Of a stretch of 64,000 nt of DNA, positions 33,878 to 42,660 are shown piece after piece; positions within the stretch are counted from its first letter, which is position 1; each line of letters opens with the position of its first letter. A program made the translations under genes and the position numbers. This stretch comes from Clostridia bacterium (GTDB lineage: Bacteria; Bacillota; Clostridia; Lachnospirales; Lachnospiraceae): contig CAJTEN010000011.1 of the NCBI GenBank assembly GCA_910575245.1, forward strand, positions 1-64,000. The letters run 5' to 3'. The notes under the pieces were generated by a model. That model did not search any database. It had not been told where the DNA came from and worked only from the letters and a program-made list of their open reading frames with translations.

Positions 33878-36313
33878 TCAGGAACGGTTTCTTATCTTCT
33901 TTCCACGGCTTTGCAGATTCGCCGTGTCCACATGCAAAATAATTCCCTCCGCGCAGTTTACTTCCAGAAGGATCTCATCCGCCTCTTCCTTCACGTGCAC
34001 CCGGATCATGCCGCTGGCAGAGCGGTAACTGCAGGTAAACTCATGCATACTCTCCGGCATGAAAGGCTTCACCGTCACCTCCCGAAAGCCGGGCTGCTCC
34101 GGAATGATACCGGCAATCCCGTTGTAATACCACTCGATGATATGCCCCATCATATCGTGGCAGTGACTCCTCGGATTGCTCTCCCAATACTCGCCAAGCG
34201 TCGTCTCTCCATCCATGATAAAAGCGTAGTAGCTGGGATGTTCTTCTTTCAGGATCAGTCTGCTGATCAAATCGTTTAACCCCGCCTTCGCCGCACACTG
34301 GAGCACATAAGGCAGACCGATCTCCCCGCAAAGCAGCGCCCCGTCCCGTTCCAGCGTATAAGCCAGCGCACGGGCCACATCCTCCGCCCGGTCTTCCGGC
34401 ACCATTCCCCAGAACAGAGGCAGGGCCTGCGCCGCCTGCGTCAGAAAAACCTCCTGCGGATGATCCATACAGCGGTAACACCAGAAGCCCTGCTCCGGAT
34501 GCCGGACCATCAGCTTTTCGTTGTAGTTCTTCCGAATCTCCTCCGCTTCTTTTTCCAGACACCTGCTGTCTTCTGTCCTGCCGTGGATTCCTGCAAACTC
34601 AGCCAGCACCTTCGTATCCGCATAGAGAAAAGCCGTCTCGATATTTTCTCTGGAGAGCTCGTTGTCCGGGTTCCCCCAATCGCCCAGGCCGTGGCTGATA
34701 AATCCCTCTTCCGTGATCTTTGTTCTCAAATGCCGCAAGTACCGCATTCCGGCGTCATAATTGTCCCGGATGATCTGCGGATCACCGTAGAACCGATAAT
34801 GCCAGTAGGCGCCCAGGATACAGGTGCTCCCCCAGGCAATGATATCGTAGAAACTGCCCATGCCCGGCACCGGCAGCACGTTGGGGATATAACAGGGACA
34901 CTGAGACGGCATCAGGCCGTCTCCCGGATAGACTCTGTTACCTTCGAAGTCAAGGAAAAAGTCCTCTGCCGTATGCTGCTGCACACGCATATCCAACAGA
35001 AACTTTTCCCAAAGTTTCCGCCCGTCTTTCATATACATGATCGAAGGGGCCATCAGATGATTGGGCTCCTGCCAGGCGAAGCGCTCGATCGTGGGACAAT
35101 CGGTATGGACGCTGAGCATATTGGCTTCCACCGTTTTCTCTATCATATCGTAAATCTGGTCATAACGCGCATCGTCGCAGGTAAAAGAGCCGTCTGTCCG
35201 GCAGGCGCTGGTGATGGCATCCGCGTGAAGCTTCCGGATCTGAATTTCCCCATGCTGTCCCGCTCCTGACTGTTCTGCACTGACCCGCTCTACCGCGACG
35301 TACCTTCCGGCAAAATAAGTAAACTTCATCCGGCATGTTTCCCATACCCCATCCTGCCCGATGATATAAGTGATACAGGAATCCACAGTCACCCAGTTCT
35401 TTGCTACCTGATCCACATCACCGTCAGGCCCCAGCTTTTCCGCAGGATAGATCCTGATCTGATCGCCCGCTCTGCCCATCGCCTGCCATTCCAGGATGCC
35501 GGACATATTCTGCCCGAAATCATAGATCTCTCTCTTGCCTGCACGATGCAGATACTTCGCTTTGTAGGTTCTGATGACCCTTACCGGCGGCTGGAACTGC
35601 TCTCCCAGTTTTCCTGACGGTGCCTTTTCTTCCGGCACAATCCGGGCCTGTTCCCAGATGGCACCCGGATCTTCCGGAACTGTCCGGGTCTGTTCCCGGA
35701 TGACGCCCGGATCTTCCGAAATTGCCCGGGTCTGCTCCGCCGCAGACCCATACACCTCCTCTACAGTCATCTCTTTCCCAACCTTACACCAATCCGGCGC
35801 CGTAAGCCGTCCGTCGATGGTCTCGGATCCGTACACGTTACTCATGACTACCGGATGTACCCTGGTCTCAAAGGTTTCATCCGAAACCAGCTTTTCCGTC
35901 GTGCCGTCCTCATAACGGATCGTCACTTCCGCCAGGAAGACCAGCGACTCCCCATAGGGCCGGTACGGATTCGGATTGGGCGGCATGAATTCGGGAAATG
36001 TAAACGTGTAGTGTTCATCCGTCTTGATAAACCATCCGTTTCCCACCTCGGCGCCCAGCATATTATCGCCGCTGTGCAGATATTTTGTCACATCAAACAC
36101 AACATACTGAATATATTTACGGTAATCCGTCCATCCCGGATCAAGTTCATGGTCGGACACCTTGCATCCATTTACATAAAAGTGAAATTGTCCCAGTCCG
36201 CACACCTTCGCGTAAGCACTCTTTACGGGCTTACACAGCACAAACTTTTTCCGTACATAAAAAGGCGCTTTCGTCCCGTTCGTGATCCATTTTGCCTGCT
36301 CTGTCATATACAT
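33878..36313 (-). CDS. Glycoside hydrolase family 78 (alpha-L-rhamnosidase)
   Basis: 811 residues from ATG 36313 (AAGGA six bases upstream). N-terminal beta domains (KFVLCKPVKSAYAKVCGLGQF, LDPGWTDYRKYIQY), the second beta domain around ARIYDFGQNMSGILEW-like sequence, then the (alpha/alpha)6 barrel with DCPTIERFAWQEPN and IIAWGSTCILGAYW, and a closing beta domain (HVKEEADEILLEVNC). It releases terminal rhamnose. Between the N-terminal domains sits a 14-residue repeat, about 2.7 copies of EQTRxxxEDPGxIx (DNA 35630-35745), not expected in the family. First gene of the GH78-GH43 operon, with the 38-bp shared element in its leader. Confidence 0.92.
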   Translation of the reverse strand: MYMTEQAKWITNGTKAPFYVRKKFVLCKPVKSAYAKVCGLGQFHFYVNGCKVSDHELDPGWTDYRKYIQYVVFDVTKYLHSGDNMLGAEVGNGWFIKTDEHYTFTFPEFMPPNPNPYRPYGESLVFLAEVTIRYEDGTTEKLVSDETFETRVHPVVMSNVYGSETIDGRLTAPDWCKVGKEMTVEEVYGSAAEQTRAISEDPGVIREQTRTVPEDPGAIWEQARIVPEEKAPSGKLGEQFQPPVRVIRTYKAKYLHRAGKREIYDFGQNMSGILEWQAMGRAGDQIRIYPAEKLGPDGDVDQVAKNWVTVDSCITYIIGQDGVWETCRMKFTYFAGRYVAVERVSAEQSGAGQHGEIQIRKLHADAITSACRTDGSFTCDDARYDQIYDMIEKTVEANMLSVHTDCPTIERFAWQEPNHLMAPSIMYMKDGRKLWEKFLLDMRVQQHTAEDFFLDFEGNRVYPGDGLMPSQCPCYIPNVLPVPGMGSFYDIIAWGSTCILGAYWHYRFYGDPQIIRDNYDAGMRYLRHLRTKITEEGFISHGLGDWGNPDNELSRENIETAFLYADTKVLAEFAGIHGRTEDSRCLEKEAEEIRKNYNEKLMVRHPEQGFWCYRCMDHPQEVFLTQAAQALPLFWGMVPEDRAEDVARALAYTLERDGALLCGEIGLPYVLQCAAKAGLNDLISRLILKEEHPSYYAFIMDGETTLGEYWESNPRSHCHDMMGHIIEWYYNGIAGIIPEQPGFREVTVKPFMPESMHEFTCSYRSASGMIRVHVKEEADEILLEVNCAEGIILHVDTANLQSRGKKIRNRS
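35630..35745 (-). repeat. 42-bp tandem repeat inside the GH78 gene
   Basis: About 2.7 in-frame copies of a 42-bp unit coding for EQTRAISEDPGVIR, EQTRTVPEDPGAIW and EQARIVPEEKAP. The period is a multiple of three, so copy-number change would keep the frame. It forms an acidic linker-like insert at about residues 195-230. Confidence 0.8.
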
Positions 36314-36347
36314 GTCCCTTCCTTTCTCTCCGCCGTACTTGTGCCCT

Positions 36348-36385
36348 ATGTCTTTCCCGACACAAATTCTCATGAAAAATACGGT
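36348..36385 (-). promoter_or_regulatory. Shared 38-bp leader/promoter element, GH78 copy
   Basis: Core CCGACACAAATTCT then CATGAAAAATACGGT on the plus strand, 33 of 38 identical to 15908-15945. The similarity continues loosely toward the gene (TACTTG). Position relative to the start codon is the same in both genes. Confidence 0.6.
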
Positions 36386-36500
36386 ACAAACATCGGATGA
36401 CAAGAAAAGCCTTGCAAATACCGATTAAATATGTAGTTACCAGGATTCAAGGCAATTGAGTTTCACGGATTCAGGTATTTGTTAGATTGTTTGTTAGTAT

Positions 36501-36880
36501 TGTAACAGTTCAGGCCAGTAAATTTACCGTGAATAGTAATCCGACAAATACGTAGTACTGAACTGAACAACAGCTTTACATTCTTCACTCGTTTTGTTAT
36601 GCTTACATTGTAACAGTTAATATAGGACACAAACAAAAAAGCAGGTGAATAATATGCCAAGCGGCAAGAAAATGCTCAACAATCTGATCGATAACTATAC
36701 AAGTCTACAACGCATCAAAAAATCTGATAATGCCGAAAAAGAACTTGATTATCAAATAAAAATATTGAAAGCAAAGCTTGAATCATTCGGTATTGTTACA
36801 ACCGATTTAGATTTGTAAATACCTTATAAACACCTGAACGGTAAAGTGGTAACAGTGAGGCCAAAGGCTGAACTGTTACA
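36501..36880. repeat. Inverted-repeat-flanked intergenic module with small gene
   Basis: TGTAACAGTTCAG (36501-36513) and CTGAACTGTTACA (36868-36880) form a perfect 13-bp inverted repeat around the 54-residue gene at 36654. A further TGTAACAGTT lies at 36609. Part (36528-36620) resembles 13541-13663. It may be a small mobile or regulatory module; no target duplication was identified. Confidence 0.5.
36654..36818 (+). CDS. Small protein of unknown function (54 aa)
   Basis: ATG at 36654 preceded by AGGTGA at 5 bases; stop TAA at 36816-36818. The protein begins MPSGKKMLNNLIDNYTSLQR and continues as a charged amphipathic helix (EKELDYQIKILKAKLESFG), a coiled-coil-like composition typical of small DNA-binding or scaffold proteins. 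It is followed by a strong terminator and lies inside an inverted-repeat pair, which argues that it is a discrete transcription unit. Function unknown. Confidence 0.6.
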   Translation: MPSGKKMLNNLIDNYTSLQRIKKSDNAEKELDYQIKILKAKLESFGIVTTDLDL

Positions 36881-36882
36881 TA

Positions 36883-36924
36883 AAGTGTAAAGCGCATTGC
36901 ATTTCAATGCCTTTACACTTTTAC
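36883..36924 (+). terminator. Strong intrinsic terminator
   Basis: AAGTGTAAAG (36883-36892) pairs with CTTTACACTT (36911-36920), continued by GCATTG/CAATGC around the loop CATTT, then TTTTA. It terminates the 54-residue gene. The sequence from 36925 to 37098 holds no convincing gene. Confidence 0.85.
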
Positions 36925-37098
36925 TATTTTAATCAGAAAGAGGATGCAAAAGACATTTATCTTTCATTTCCTGCCGCGCCATCCCCGCTTCCCGTACACA
37001 AACATCTTTATGAGAATAACAGAATTTCAGGGATTCAGACAGAGCAAAAAGCGACACCCGGACAGATGAAAGATGACATGTTTGCTCCTGCTCACAAA

Positions 37099-37127
37099 TT
37101 GACAGCCTGTCCCTCCGCTTCTATGCT
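37099..37127 (+). promoter_or_regulatory. Promoter of the broken AraC gene
   Basis: TTGACA (37099-37104), a 17-base spacer and TATGCT (37122-37127). The start codon is 188 bases further, leaving a long leader in which no gene is seen. Confidence 0.5.
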
Positions 37128-37314
37128 ATAAGAAAACGACAACAGTCATATACGGAATCCTTTGCAAGACCGAACGCATAATTTCTGATGTCGTTAACTG
37201 TAACTGTGTATTTGCTTCCAAAGGCACGGACTGGCAGATCAGATCCGTCCGGTTGCGAGATTCATTCCATGAATCTGTAATCCGGTAAATTAACGAAAGG
37301 GACTTCACCAAACC

Positions 37315-38366
37315 ATGAAATTCTGCAATACCTTTTCCATAGAAATAAGCACCGCCCTGACTCCCCTCGAACAAGAATTCCGCCGCCTTATCACACAATA
37401 TCCTGCCTTACATCCACAATCCGTCTGCGAGTTGCCGGAGGCAGAGCCGCTCCTGAAAGAAGCCGTCTCCCATGCGGGCACTCAGGACGGCCTTTCCAGA
37501 CTTTTCCTGGATACTCTGCAGGAAGACAGCTTCTTCCGTACCGGGTACGACGTGGAACTGTACCGCCACCTGCGCTATCTGCCCGCCATCCGGCAGTCCA
37601 TGATTTTCTGGAAATCGTATGCGTCATGGAGGGAACCTGTACCAACTGGATCGCCGGACAGCAGATTGCCATGCAGGAGGGCGACATCTGCATCATCGCT
37701 CCGGACACGCAGCACGCAGTCGGCGTATTCTCCAACGACTGTATCGTCTTTAACGTTCTTCTGCGCACAAGCACCTTCGAGCAGGCTTTCTTCGGTGTCC
37801 TCTCCGAAAATGATATCCTGTCGGATTTTTTCATGCGGACCCTCTATCACTCAAAGTCACATCCGTTTCTGTTGTTCCGCGCCGGATATGACCAGGAATT
37901 ATTCAACTATATCGGGTTCGCCTGCCATGAATTCCGTCACAACCGTCAATACAAAAACCGAATGCTCGTTTCCGTCATCAACGCTTTCTTTATTGTTCTG
38001 CTCCGCAATCACAGCGCCGATGTCATCTTACCGGAATCCAAACCGCAGGGCGGGGACGAAAACCTGATCTTCCTCCTGAAATACATGCAGGAGCATTACA
38101 CCGACATCACACTCGCGGATCTGGCTCTCTTCTTCCACTACAGTGAGCGTCAGCTACAGCGTATTATCAAGAACAGTACCGGCATGAGTTTCAGCGAAAA
38201 CATCCGGAAACTGAAAATGCGCCGGGCTCTCCGTCTGCTGGAGGACCCGGAACTGTCCTCCGAACGGATCGCGGAGATACTCGGCTACGCGGATGCCGGC
38301 AGTTTCCGCGCCGTTTTTAAGAAATATTACGGGTATACTCCGAACGAATACCGCAGCCGCTTATAA
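37315..38366 (+). pseudogene. AraC-family regulator, split by a one-base frameshift
   Basis: Two frames join to one regulator. The first (from ATG 37315) gives an N-terminal ~94 residues ending ...RYLPAIRQS; the second, frame-shifted, continues HDFLEIVCVMEG and runs through a cupin to two helix-turn-helices (DITLADLALFFHYSERQLQR and SSERIAEILGYADAGSFRAVF), ending at 38366. Restoring one C at the CC around 37598-37599 (TCCCAT in place of TCCAT) rebuilds the protein. The downstream part could still be made from ATG 37626, which would yield a regulator lacking its N-terminus. Recent inactivation or a sequencing error. Confidence 0.8.
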
Positions 38367-38389
38367 AAGATAGATTGTTGTAAAATAAT

Positions 38390-38487
38390 GACTGATACCT
38401 GACGGTTTCCTGTAACAAATGCAAAACCGCATATTCCGTATCAATCAGAGTGCCGTCAATGTCAAAAACGATATGCCTATACTTCAT
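38390..38487 (-). pseudogene. HAD-family phosphatase, N-terminal fragment
   Basis: MKYRHIVFDIDGTLID and DTEYAVLHLLQETV are the start of a HAD hydrolase with the DxDGT nucleophile motif; after ~32 residues the similarity ends and the sequence runs into the 3' end of the AraC pseudogene. A good ribosome site (GAGGGGG) precedes the ATG, and it follows the HD gene by 10 bases. The rest of the gene has been deleted. Confidence 0.65.
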
Positions 38488-38497
38488 AATGCCCCCT

Positions 38498-39103
38498 CTA
38501 ACAAAAACTGTTTTCCACAACACCGGGAAGCAGGGTATAAATGGAACAGCCGATATGCTTTTCAAACAACGCTTTGATCTCTAAAATCTTTTTCCATCTG
38601 TCTATTGTCGCCGGATGAACGCCATATCGTATTGTAACGTCTACAAATCTTTTTTCTAAAAGGCAGAATCCCGTCGGCATAGCCAGTGCGTCACATAGCT
38701 GCACCAGACGGTCATAATCATCATAGTCCGCATTTGCGACAAACTCTTTCATAAACAGATAGTCCTCTTCACTGACATCAAACTCTCCGATCGAAGTATC
38801 AATATCCTGTATCATAAATGCGTGGGATATACATATCTGTGCCGCTTTTCCCCACCCACGTTCCATACAGTAGCGATAACCGTCTATCAGATGCTTTTCT
38901 GAACTCACCCCGGCATAACGTCCGATATCGTGTAATAACCCGAAAAGATAAGCCTGTTCGGCAGATAAATTTCTGCAGCGTAACGCAATATTTCTACAGG
39001 CCAGGGCTACATACCGGGAATGGTCTGCCCATGCCCCCGGATTGTATTCCGACGCTTCTTTCAAAGCCCGTTCCACGTTCTGTTTGTTTAACTCCATTTT
39101 CAC
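38498..39103 (-). CDS. HD-domain phosphohydrolase
   Basis: 201 residues from GTG 39103 (AAGGA six bases upstream). The HD signature is complete: H in WADHSRYVALACR, HD in LLHDIGRYAG, and a later H/D pair (SHAFMIQ, NADYDDYDRLVQLCDAL). Such enzymes hydrolyse nucleotides or phosphate esters; members of this size are often poorly characterised. Downstream neighbour is a truncated HAD phosphatase, upstream an AraC regulator in the same direction (167-base gap). Confidence 0.8.
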   Translation of the reverse strand: MKMELNKQNVERALKEASEYNPGAWADHSRYVALACRNIALRCRNLSAEQAYLFGLLHDIGRYAGVSSEKHLIDGYRYCMERGWGKAAQICISHAFMIQDIDTSIGEFDVSEEDYLFMKEFVANADYDDYDRLVQLCDALAMPTGFCLLEKRFVDVTIRYGVHPATIDRWKKILEIKALFEKHIGCSIYTLLPGVVENSFC

Positions 39104-39270
39104 TTACATTCCTTTCGCTTCGCCCAGGCACAAATCGGCAATGGAACAACATTTTTCTTTCAGCCAAATTGCTTTCAAAAAGACAGAACCCATCTCCCGC
39201 AAATAGCTGATTGACTTTACTGGTATCATTATATTGCAGCGGATGTGGAAAAAATATTTCATTTCTGCCC

Positions 39271-40182
39271 TTATATATCACAATCCTGCCATTTCCTCCG
39301 ATATTCCGTTGGTGAGCAATGTGCGTACTCCCGAAAAACCTTTCCAAAATAGCTGCTGCTCCCCAAACCGCAGTTATGGCTGATAACCGTAACAGCTTCC
39401 TGCCCTCCCGCCAACATCTGACAGGCTTTTTGCAGGCGGTAAGTCTTTATATACTCTACAGGCGTCATATGCAGACAGTCCTGGAACACTCTGAAACACT
39501 CCCTTTCACTCAGGTATGCTGCCGCTGCAAGCTCCGGAACAGAAATTTTCTCCTGGTAATGCTCATGAATGTATATCATCATCAGCTTTATCTTATCATT
39601 GGTTTTGTTATGTTCTCCTTTTTTCTCACGCATGGGGCGGGACAGTTCGAAAAGCATTAACCATATTTCCGACAGGGCTTCCCGCAGTTTCATCTCATAC
39701 CCAAATTCATCACCGGAAAGATGAAATGCTTCCAGAATAAGTTTCAAAATATTTTCTTCCGCTGCATTACCCGGAAAAAGAGGAATCATCTCAATCTGTG
39801 AGGCTGTTAGAACCGGCGCGAAATATTTCTGCCAGATCCTGCTTCCCTGTCCCCCGGCAAGCAGGGATACATCAAAAATATGGAGCAACTGGATATTTCT
39901 TTCTGTCTGTGACATTGCCCTTGTCATATGGAGTACATTGGAATTTACCATGCCGCCGCTTCCAGAGGGGAACAATAGTTTTCCACCCGGCGTATCATAT
40001 TCAAGGCTGCCGCTTTCCATGTAAAAAAGCTCCACTGTCTTGTGCCAGTGCCACGGTACAGAACGCCCTGCATATTTGTCAAGTTCCGCCCTTGAAGCGA
40101 TATATGGAAAATCATTTTTAAAATCGGGAAGTAATTCTTCTTTGCTTCCAGTATAAAATTCTATGCTATGGATATTTTTCAT
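39271..40182 (-). CDS. AraC-family transcriptional regulator
   Basis: 303 residues. Cupin N-terminal domain (VPWHWHKTVELFYMESGSLEYDT) and C-terminal double helix-turn-helix (ISVPELAAAAYLSERECFRVF, then GLGSSSYFGKVFREYAHCSP). AGGTGA six bases before ATG is part of the target duplication of the MITE at 40197-40387, which now separates the gene from its promoter (40431-40460). Its target genes are not evident; the HD gene follows. Confidence 0.92.
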   Translation of the reverse strand: MKNIHSIEFYTGSKEELLPDFKNDFPYIASRAELDKYAGRSVPWHWHKTVELFYMESGSLEYDTPGGKLLFPSGSGGMVNSNVLHMTRAMSQTERNIQLLHIFDVSLLAGGQGSRIWQKYFAPVLTASQIEMIPLFPGNAAEENILKLILEAFHLSGDEFGYEMKLREALSEIWLMLFELSRPMREKKGEHNKTNDKIKLMMIYIHEHYQEKISVPELAAAAYLSERECFRVFQDCLHMTPVEYIKTYRLQKACQMLAGGQEAVTVISHNCGLGSSSYFGKVFREYAHCSPTEYRRKWQDCDI

Positions 40183-40196
40183 ACCTGTTCACCTGC

Positions 40197-40387
40197 CAAT
40201 GTCATTAAGTTAAGCCGGACGCGCCTGACATGATAGGAATCTCCTAAGGACACGCTTTCGCTCAGTTCCAAACGCAGCGGTACTAAATTCGTGAAAAACC
40301 TCATTAAGTACCGGCGTTAGGGGGGGTGGCCCTCAGGAGAATCCTATCATATCAGACGCTGTGTATAGACTTAACTTAATGACATTG
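40197..40387. mobile_element. MITE-like element, copy 2 (191 bp), in an mRNA leader
   Basis: Reverse-orientation relative of 13352-13540 with the same ends (CAATGTCATTAAGTTAAG ... ACTTAATGACATTG). A 10-bp target duplication GTTCACCTGC flanks it (40187-40196 and 40388-40397). On the minus strand the duplication reads GCAGGTGAAC and supplies the AraC ribosome site, so the insertion kept the site intact while placing ~190 transcribed bases before it. Confidence 0.85.
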
Positions 40388-40430
40388 GTTCACCTGCACT
40401 TTTGTAGTTCTGTATCTAATTTATGAATTG

Positions 40431-40460
40431 AATATACTGGAATAGCCCGGTAATTGTCAA
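40431..40460 (-). promoter_or_regulatory. Promoter of the AraC gene at 39271
   Basis: On the minus strand TTGACA (40460-40455), an 18-base spacer and TATATT (40436-40431). Transcription would run through the MITE to the AraC start at 40182. The surrounding sequence (40394-40553, minus) holds an open 53-codon frame without ribosome site, which I do not count as a gene; 40554-40740 shows nothing else. Confidence 0.65.
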
Positions 40461-40755
40461 TTAATGCGGTGTGCTCTTTAACGGAAAAAACAATCCATTT
40501 ATCAATCGCTAGCCGATTCCAAGCTGTCTCTTCTACCTGCCCCGCATATTCCATCTTATTGTCTGATCATTTCGCTGCTGTAAACTCATTATACATTTAA
40601 GAATCCGTTTTCTCCGGAAAGGAAATGGAACTGAATTTTTTTAGGGACAGGCTTTTTGATTTACTGAATGAATTTTTTATAAAGTCTATTCCATCAGGAT
40701 AGTTATTGCTGTATAATGGAGCTATTGACAAATTGTAGTTTGGGAGGTATTCATT

Positions 40756-41541
40756 TTGAAAAAAATCGGTATCACAATTTTAAAATCCATAGGCTTTTTT
40801 CTGGGATGGGCAATATTGGTTTCTATATTGCCGTTATCATCTTCAAAGGAACCAGCTCTATGGAGATTATGGGCAGAAATTACACCTCTATTGGCAGTAG
40901 CAGCTTTTACTCTCATCTTTTGGCTTGTCGAAAAGAAAAATGTAAAGTTGCATTTATTCGATAATTCAGTAAAGGGAATGGTATTGGGAGTAATCGCAGG
41001 GATTGTATGGTTAGCTATCCCTGTTTTGATAATGTATGTAGCAAAAATTATCCATGTTGACGGAACTAACTTAATTAACCTATTCCCTGTTTGGGTGCTG
41101 GCAGTATTTCTAAATACCATTATGCAGGAACTCCTTGTTCGTGGTTATTTGTATCAAATGCTTAAGCAAAAGCACAATATAATAGTTGCTGCGATTGTGA
41201 CAACAATACTCTTTACAGCATTGCATGGAGGGGCATTTGAAGCGGGTATTATTCCCGTTTTAAATGTACTTACTATGAGTTTGCTTATGATAGTAGTCCT
41301 TGAATATAGTGGTTCTATTATAGCACCAATTATTATGCACTTTTTATGGAATGGAATTGGTGCATTAGTTTTAGGTGGTGTGTCACTTGCTGATGACTAT
41401 CCAAATCTGTTTGTTACGACTTTTACTGGAAGCGATATTTTGTCCGGCGGAATTTGCAAAATTGAAGGAAGCATTATTGTTTTAGTTGTCAATGTGATTT
41501 TGATTGCATTTTTTATATTTATACAAAAGAAAAAAATATAA
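40756..41541 (+). CDS. CPBP-family intramembrane protease
   Basis: 261 residues from a TTG start with GGGAGG eight bases upstream. Seven or so hydrophobic helices; the Abi/CPBP motifs are MQELLVRGYLYQML (E and R of the glutamic protease centre, though the usual EE is QE), FTALHGG and MHFLWNG. Family members are CAAX-type proteases involved in bacteriocin self-immunity and prenyl-protein processing. AT-rich compared with the sugar clusters, like the two-component genes that follow, so the block 40.7-44 kb probably arrived together. Confidence 0.85.
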   Translation: MKKIGITILKSIGFFLGWAILVSILPLSSSKEPALWRLWAEITPLLAVAAFTLIFWLVEKKNVKLHLFDNSVKGMVLGVIAGIVWLAIPVLIMYVAKIIHVDGTNLINLFPVWVLAVFLNTIMQELLVRGYLYQMLKQKHNIIVAAIVTTILFTALHGGAFEAGIIPVLNVLTMSLLMIVVLEYSGSIIAPIIMHFLWNGIGALVLGGVSLADDYPNLFVTTFTGSDILSGGICKIEGSIIVLVVNVILIAFFIFIQKKKI

Positions 41542-41667
41542 GCATAGATTCCGGTTTATCGAGCCACGCTCCCAACTAAATACTACCAGTACAAAACCGT
41601 TGCTACATGGAAACATATACCATGCAACAGCGGTTTTCTTATTTCCGCTTCTTTCTCTGACCGACAT

Positions 41668-41907
41668 TTGGCAAAGAGCCAGCGGTATGAACTGTGCAGC
41701 TACAAGTGCCGCAAAGCGCAGGCGCTCCAAAACAAGCGGGAATTTGACGAGAGGGGTCTGGAAAAAATACAGACTGTCTTTGCTGACTTTAAGAAAGAAG
41801 CGTTACAGAGAAAAAAGGCTGTAAAAGCAGGAACAGCCAGCCCGAAAGAATTTACGGACTGGCTGTATCAGCAGAGTAATGTAATTGTGGAACTGACAGA
41901 ATACTAA
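41668..41907 (+). pseudogene. Remnant of a zinc-finger-like mobile-element protein
   Basis: A frame with no ribosome site whose product (RYELCSYKCRKAQALQNKR, then a lysine-rich helix and SPKEFTDWLYQQSN) resembles the CxxxC-containing C-terminal part of proteins carried on clostridial mobile elements. The paired upstream cysteines and N-terminus are absent and the frame is broken upstream. Treated as a fragment; family not certain. Confidence 0.4.
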
Positions 41908-41976
41908 ATTTTTTTCTCATTGTGAGGTTTCTGTGACATTTGGATGATACTATAAAAAGAAAAAGGATGTGATACT

Positions 41977-42660
41977 ATGCGAATACTGGTTGTTGAAGAT
42001 GACCGCCTTTTGAATAATACATTAAGCTACAATCTGTCTGCTGCCGGATATACCGTGGACGGGGCACTTTCAAAGGCAGCTGCCTTGCAATTCCTTAAAA
42101 AGCAGGACTATGATTTAATTGTTTTAGATGTGAATCTGCCGGATGGTAATGGCTTTGATATATGCCGTGAAATGAAAGAACACCGCCCAGACACCGCTGT
42201 AATTTTCCTGACTGCAAACGATATGGAGAGCGATATGCTGAAGGGGTTTGAATTGGGTGCGGATGATTATGTGACAAAACCATTTCCAATGAGCGTTTTC
42301 CAGAGAAAAGTTGCTGCGTTGCTGAAACGTATTGTCACACAGTCCGGCGGCGATTTTTATGATGATGGAAACTTATATGTTAATTTTTCCGAACTTACAT
42401 CTACCCTTGCCGGACAAACAATCACTTTCACACCGTTGGAATATCGTTTGCTGAAAGTTCTGACAAAAAATCCTCAAATTGTCCTGACCCGGCAAGTGTT
42501 ACTTGAAAAGCTGTGGGATATAGATGAAAATTATGTAGACGAACACGCTCTAACCACAGCTATCAGCCGGATTCGCGGCAAAATTGAAGCTGACAGACAT
42601 ACCTACATCAAAACAGTGTATGGCATGGGCTATATGTGGATTGGGGGAACGCAGAAATGA
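41977..42660 (+). CDS. OmpR-family response regulator
   Basis: 227 residues. Receiver domain with acidic pocket (VVEDD), phospho-acceptor Asp in LIVLDVNLPDGNGFD (~residue 51), conserved T and K (FLTAND, VTKPF). C-terminal winged helix (LEYRLLKVLTKNPQIVLTRQ, ISRIRGKIEAD). The stop overlaps the kinase start by ATGA. In similar loci the pair controls an adjacent ABC exporter; here that transporter is only a ruin (43807-43992). GGATGTG ribosome site. Confidence 0.95.
   Translation: MRILVVEDDRLLNNTLSYNLSAAGYTVDGALSKAAALQFLKKQDYDLIVLDVNLPDGNGFDICREMKEHRPDTAVIFLTANDMESDMLKGFELGADDYVTKPFPMSVFQRKVAALLKRIVTQSGGDFYDDGNLYVNFSELTSTLAGQTITFTPLEYRLLKVLTKNPQIVLTRQVLLEKLWDIDENYVDEHALTTAISRIRGKIEADRHTYIKTVYGMGYMWIGGTQK

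Noticed and set aside
36907..37131. Open frame of 74 codons after the terminator at 36883
   Set aside because: It starts inside the terminator stem, has no ribosome site and looks random.
13352..40387. The two inverted MITE copies as ends of one 27-kb composite transposon
   Set aside because: Each copy has its own, different target duplication, so they inserted independently.
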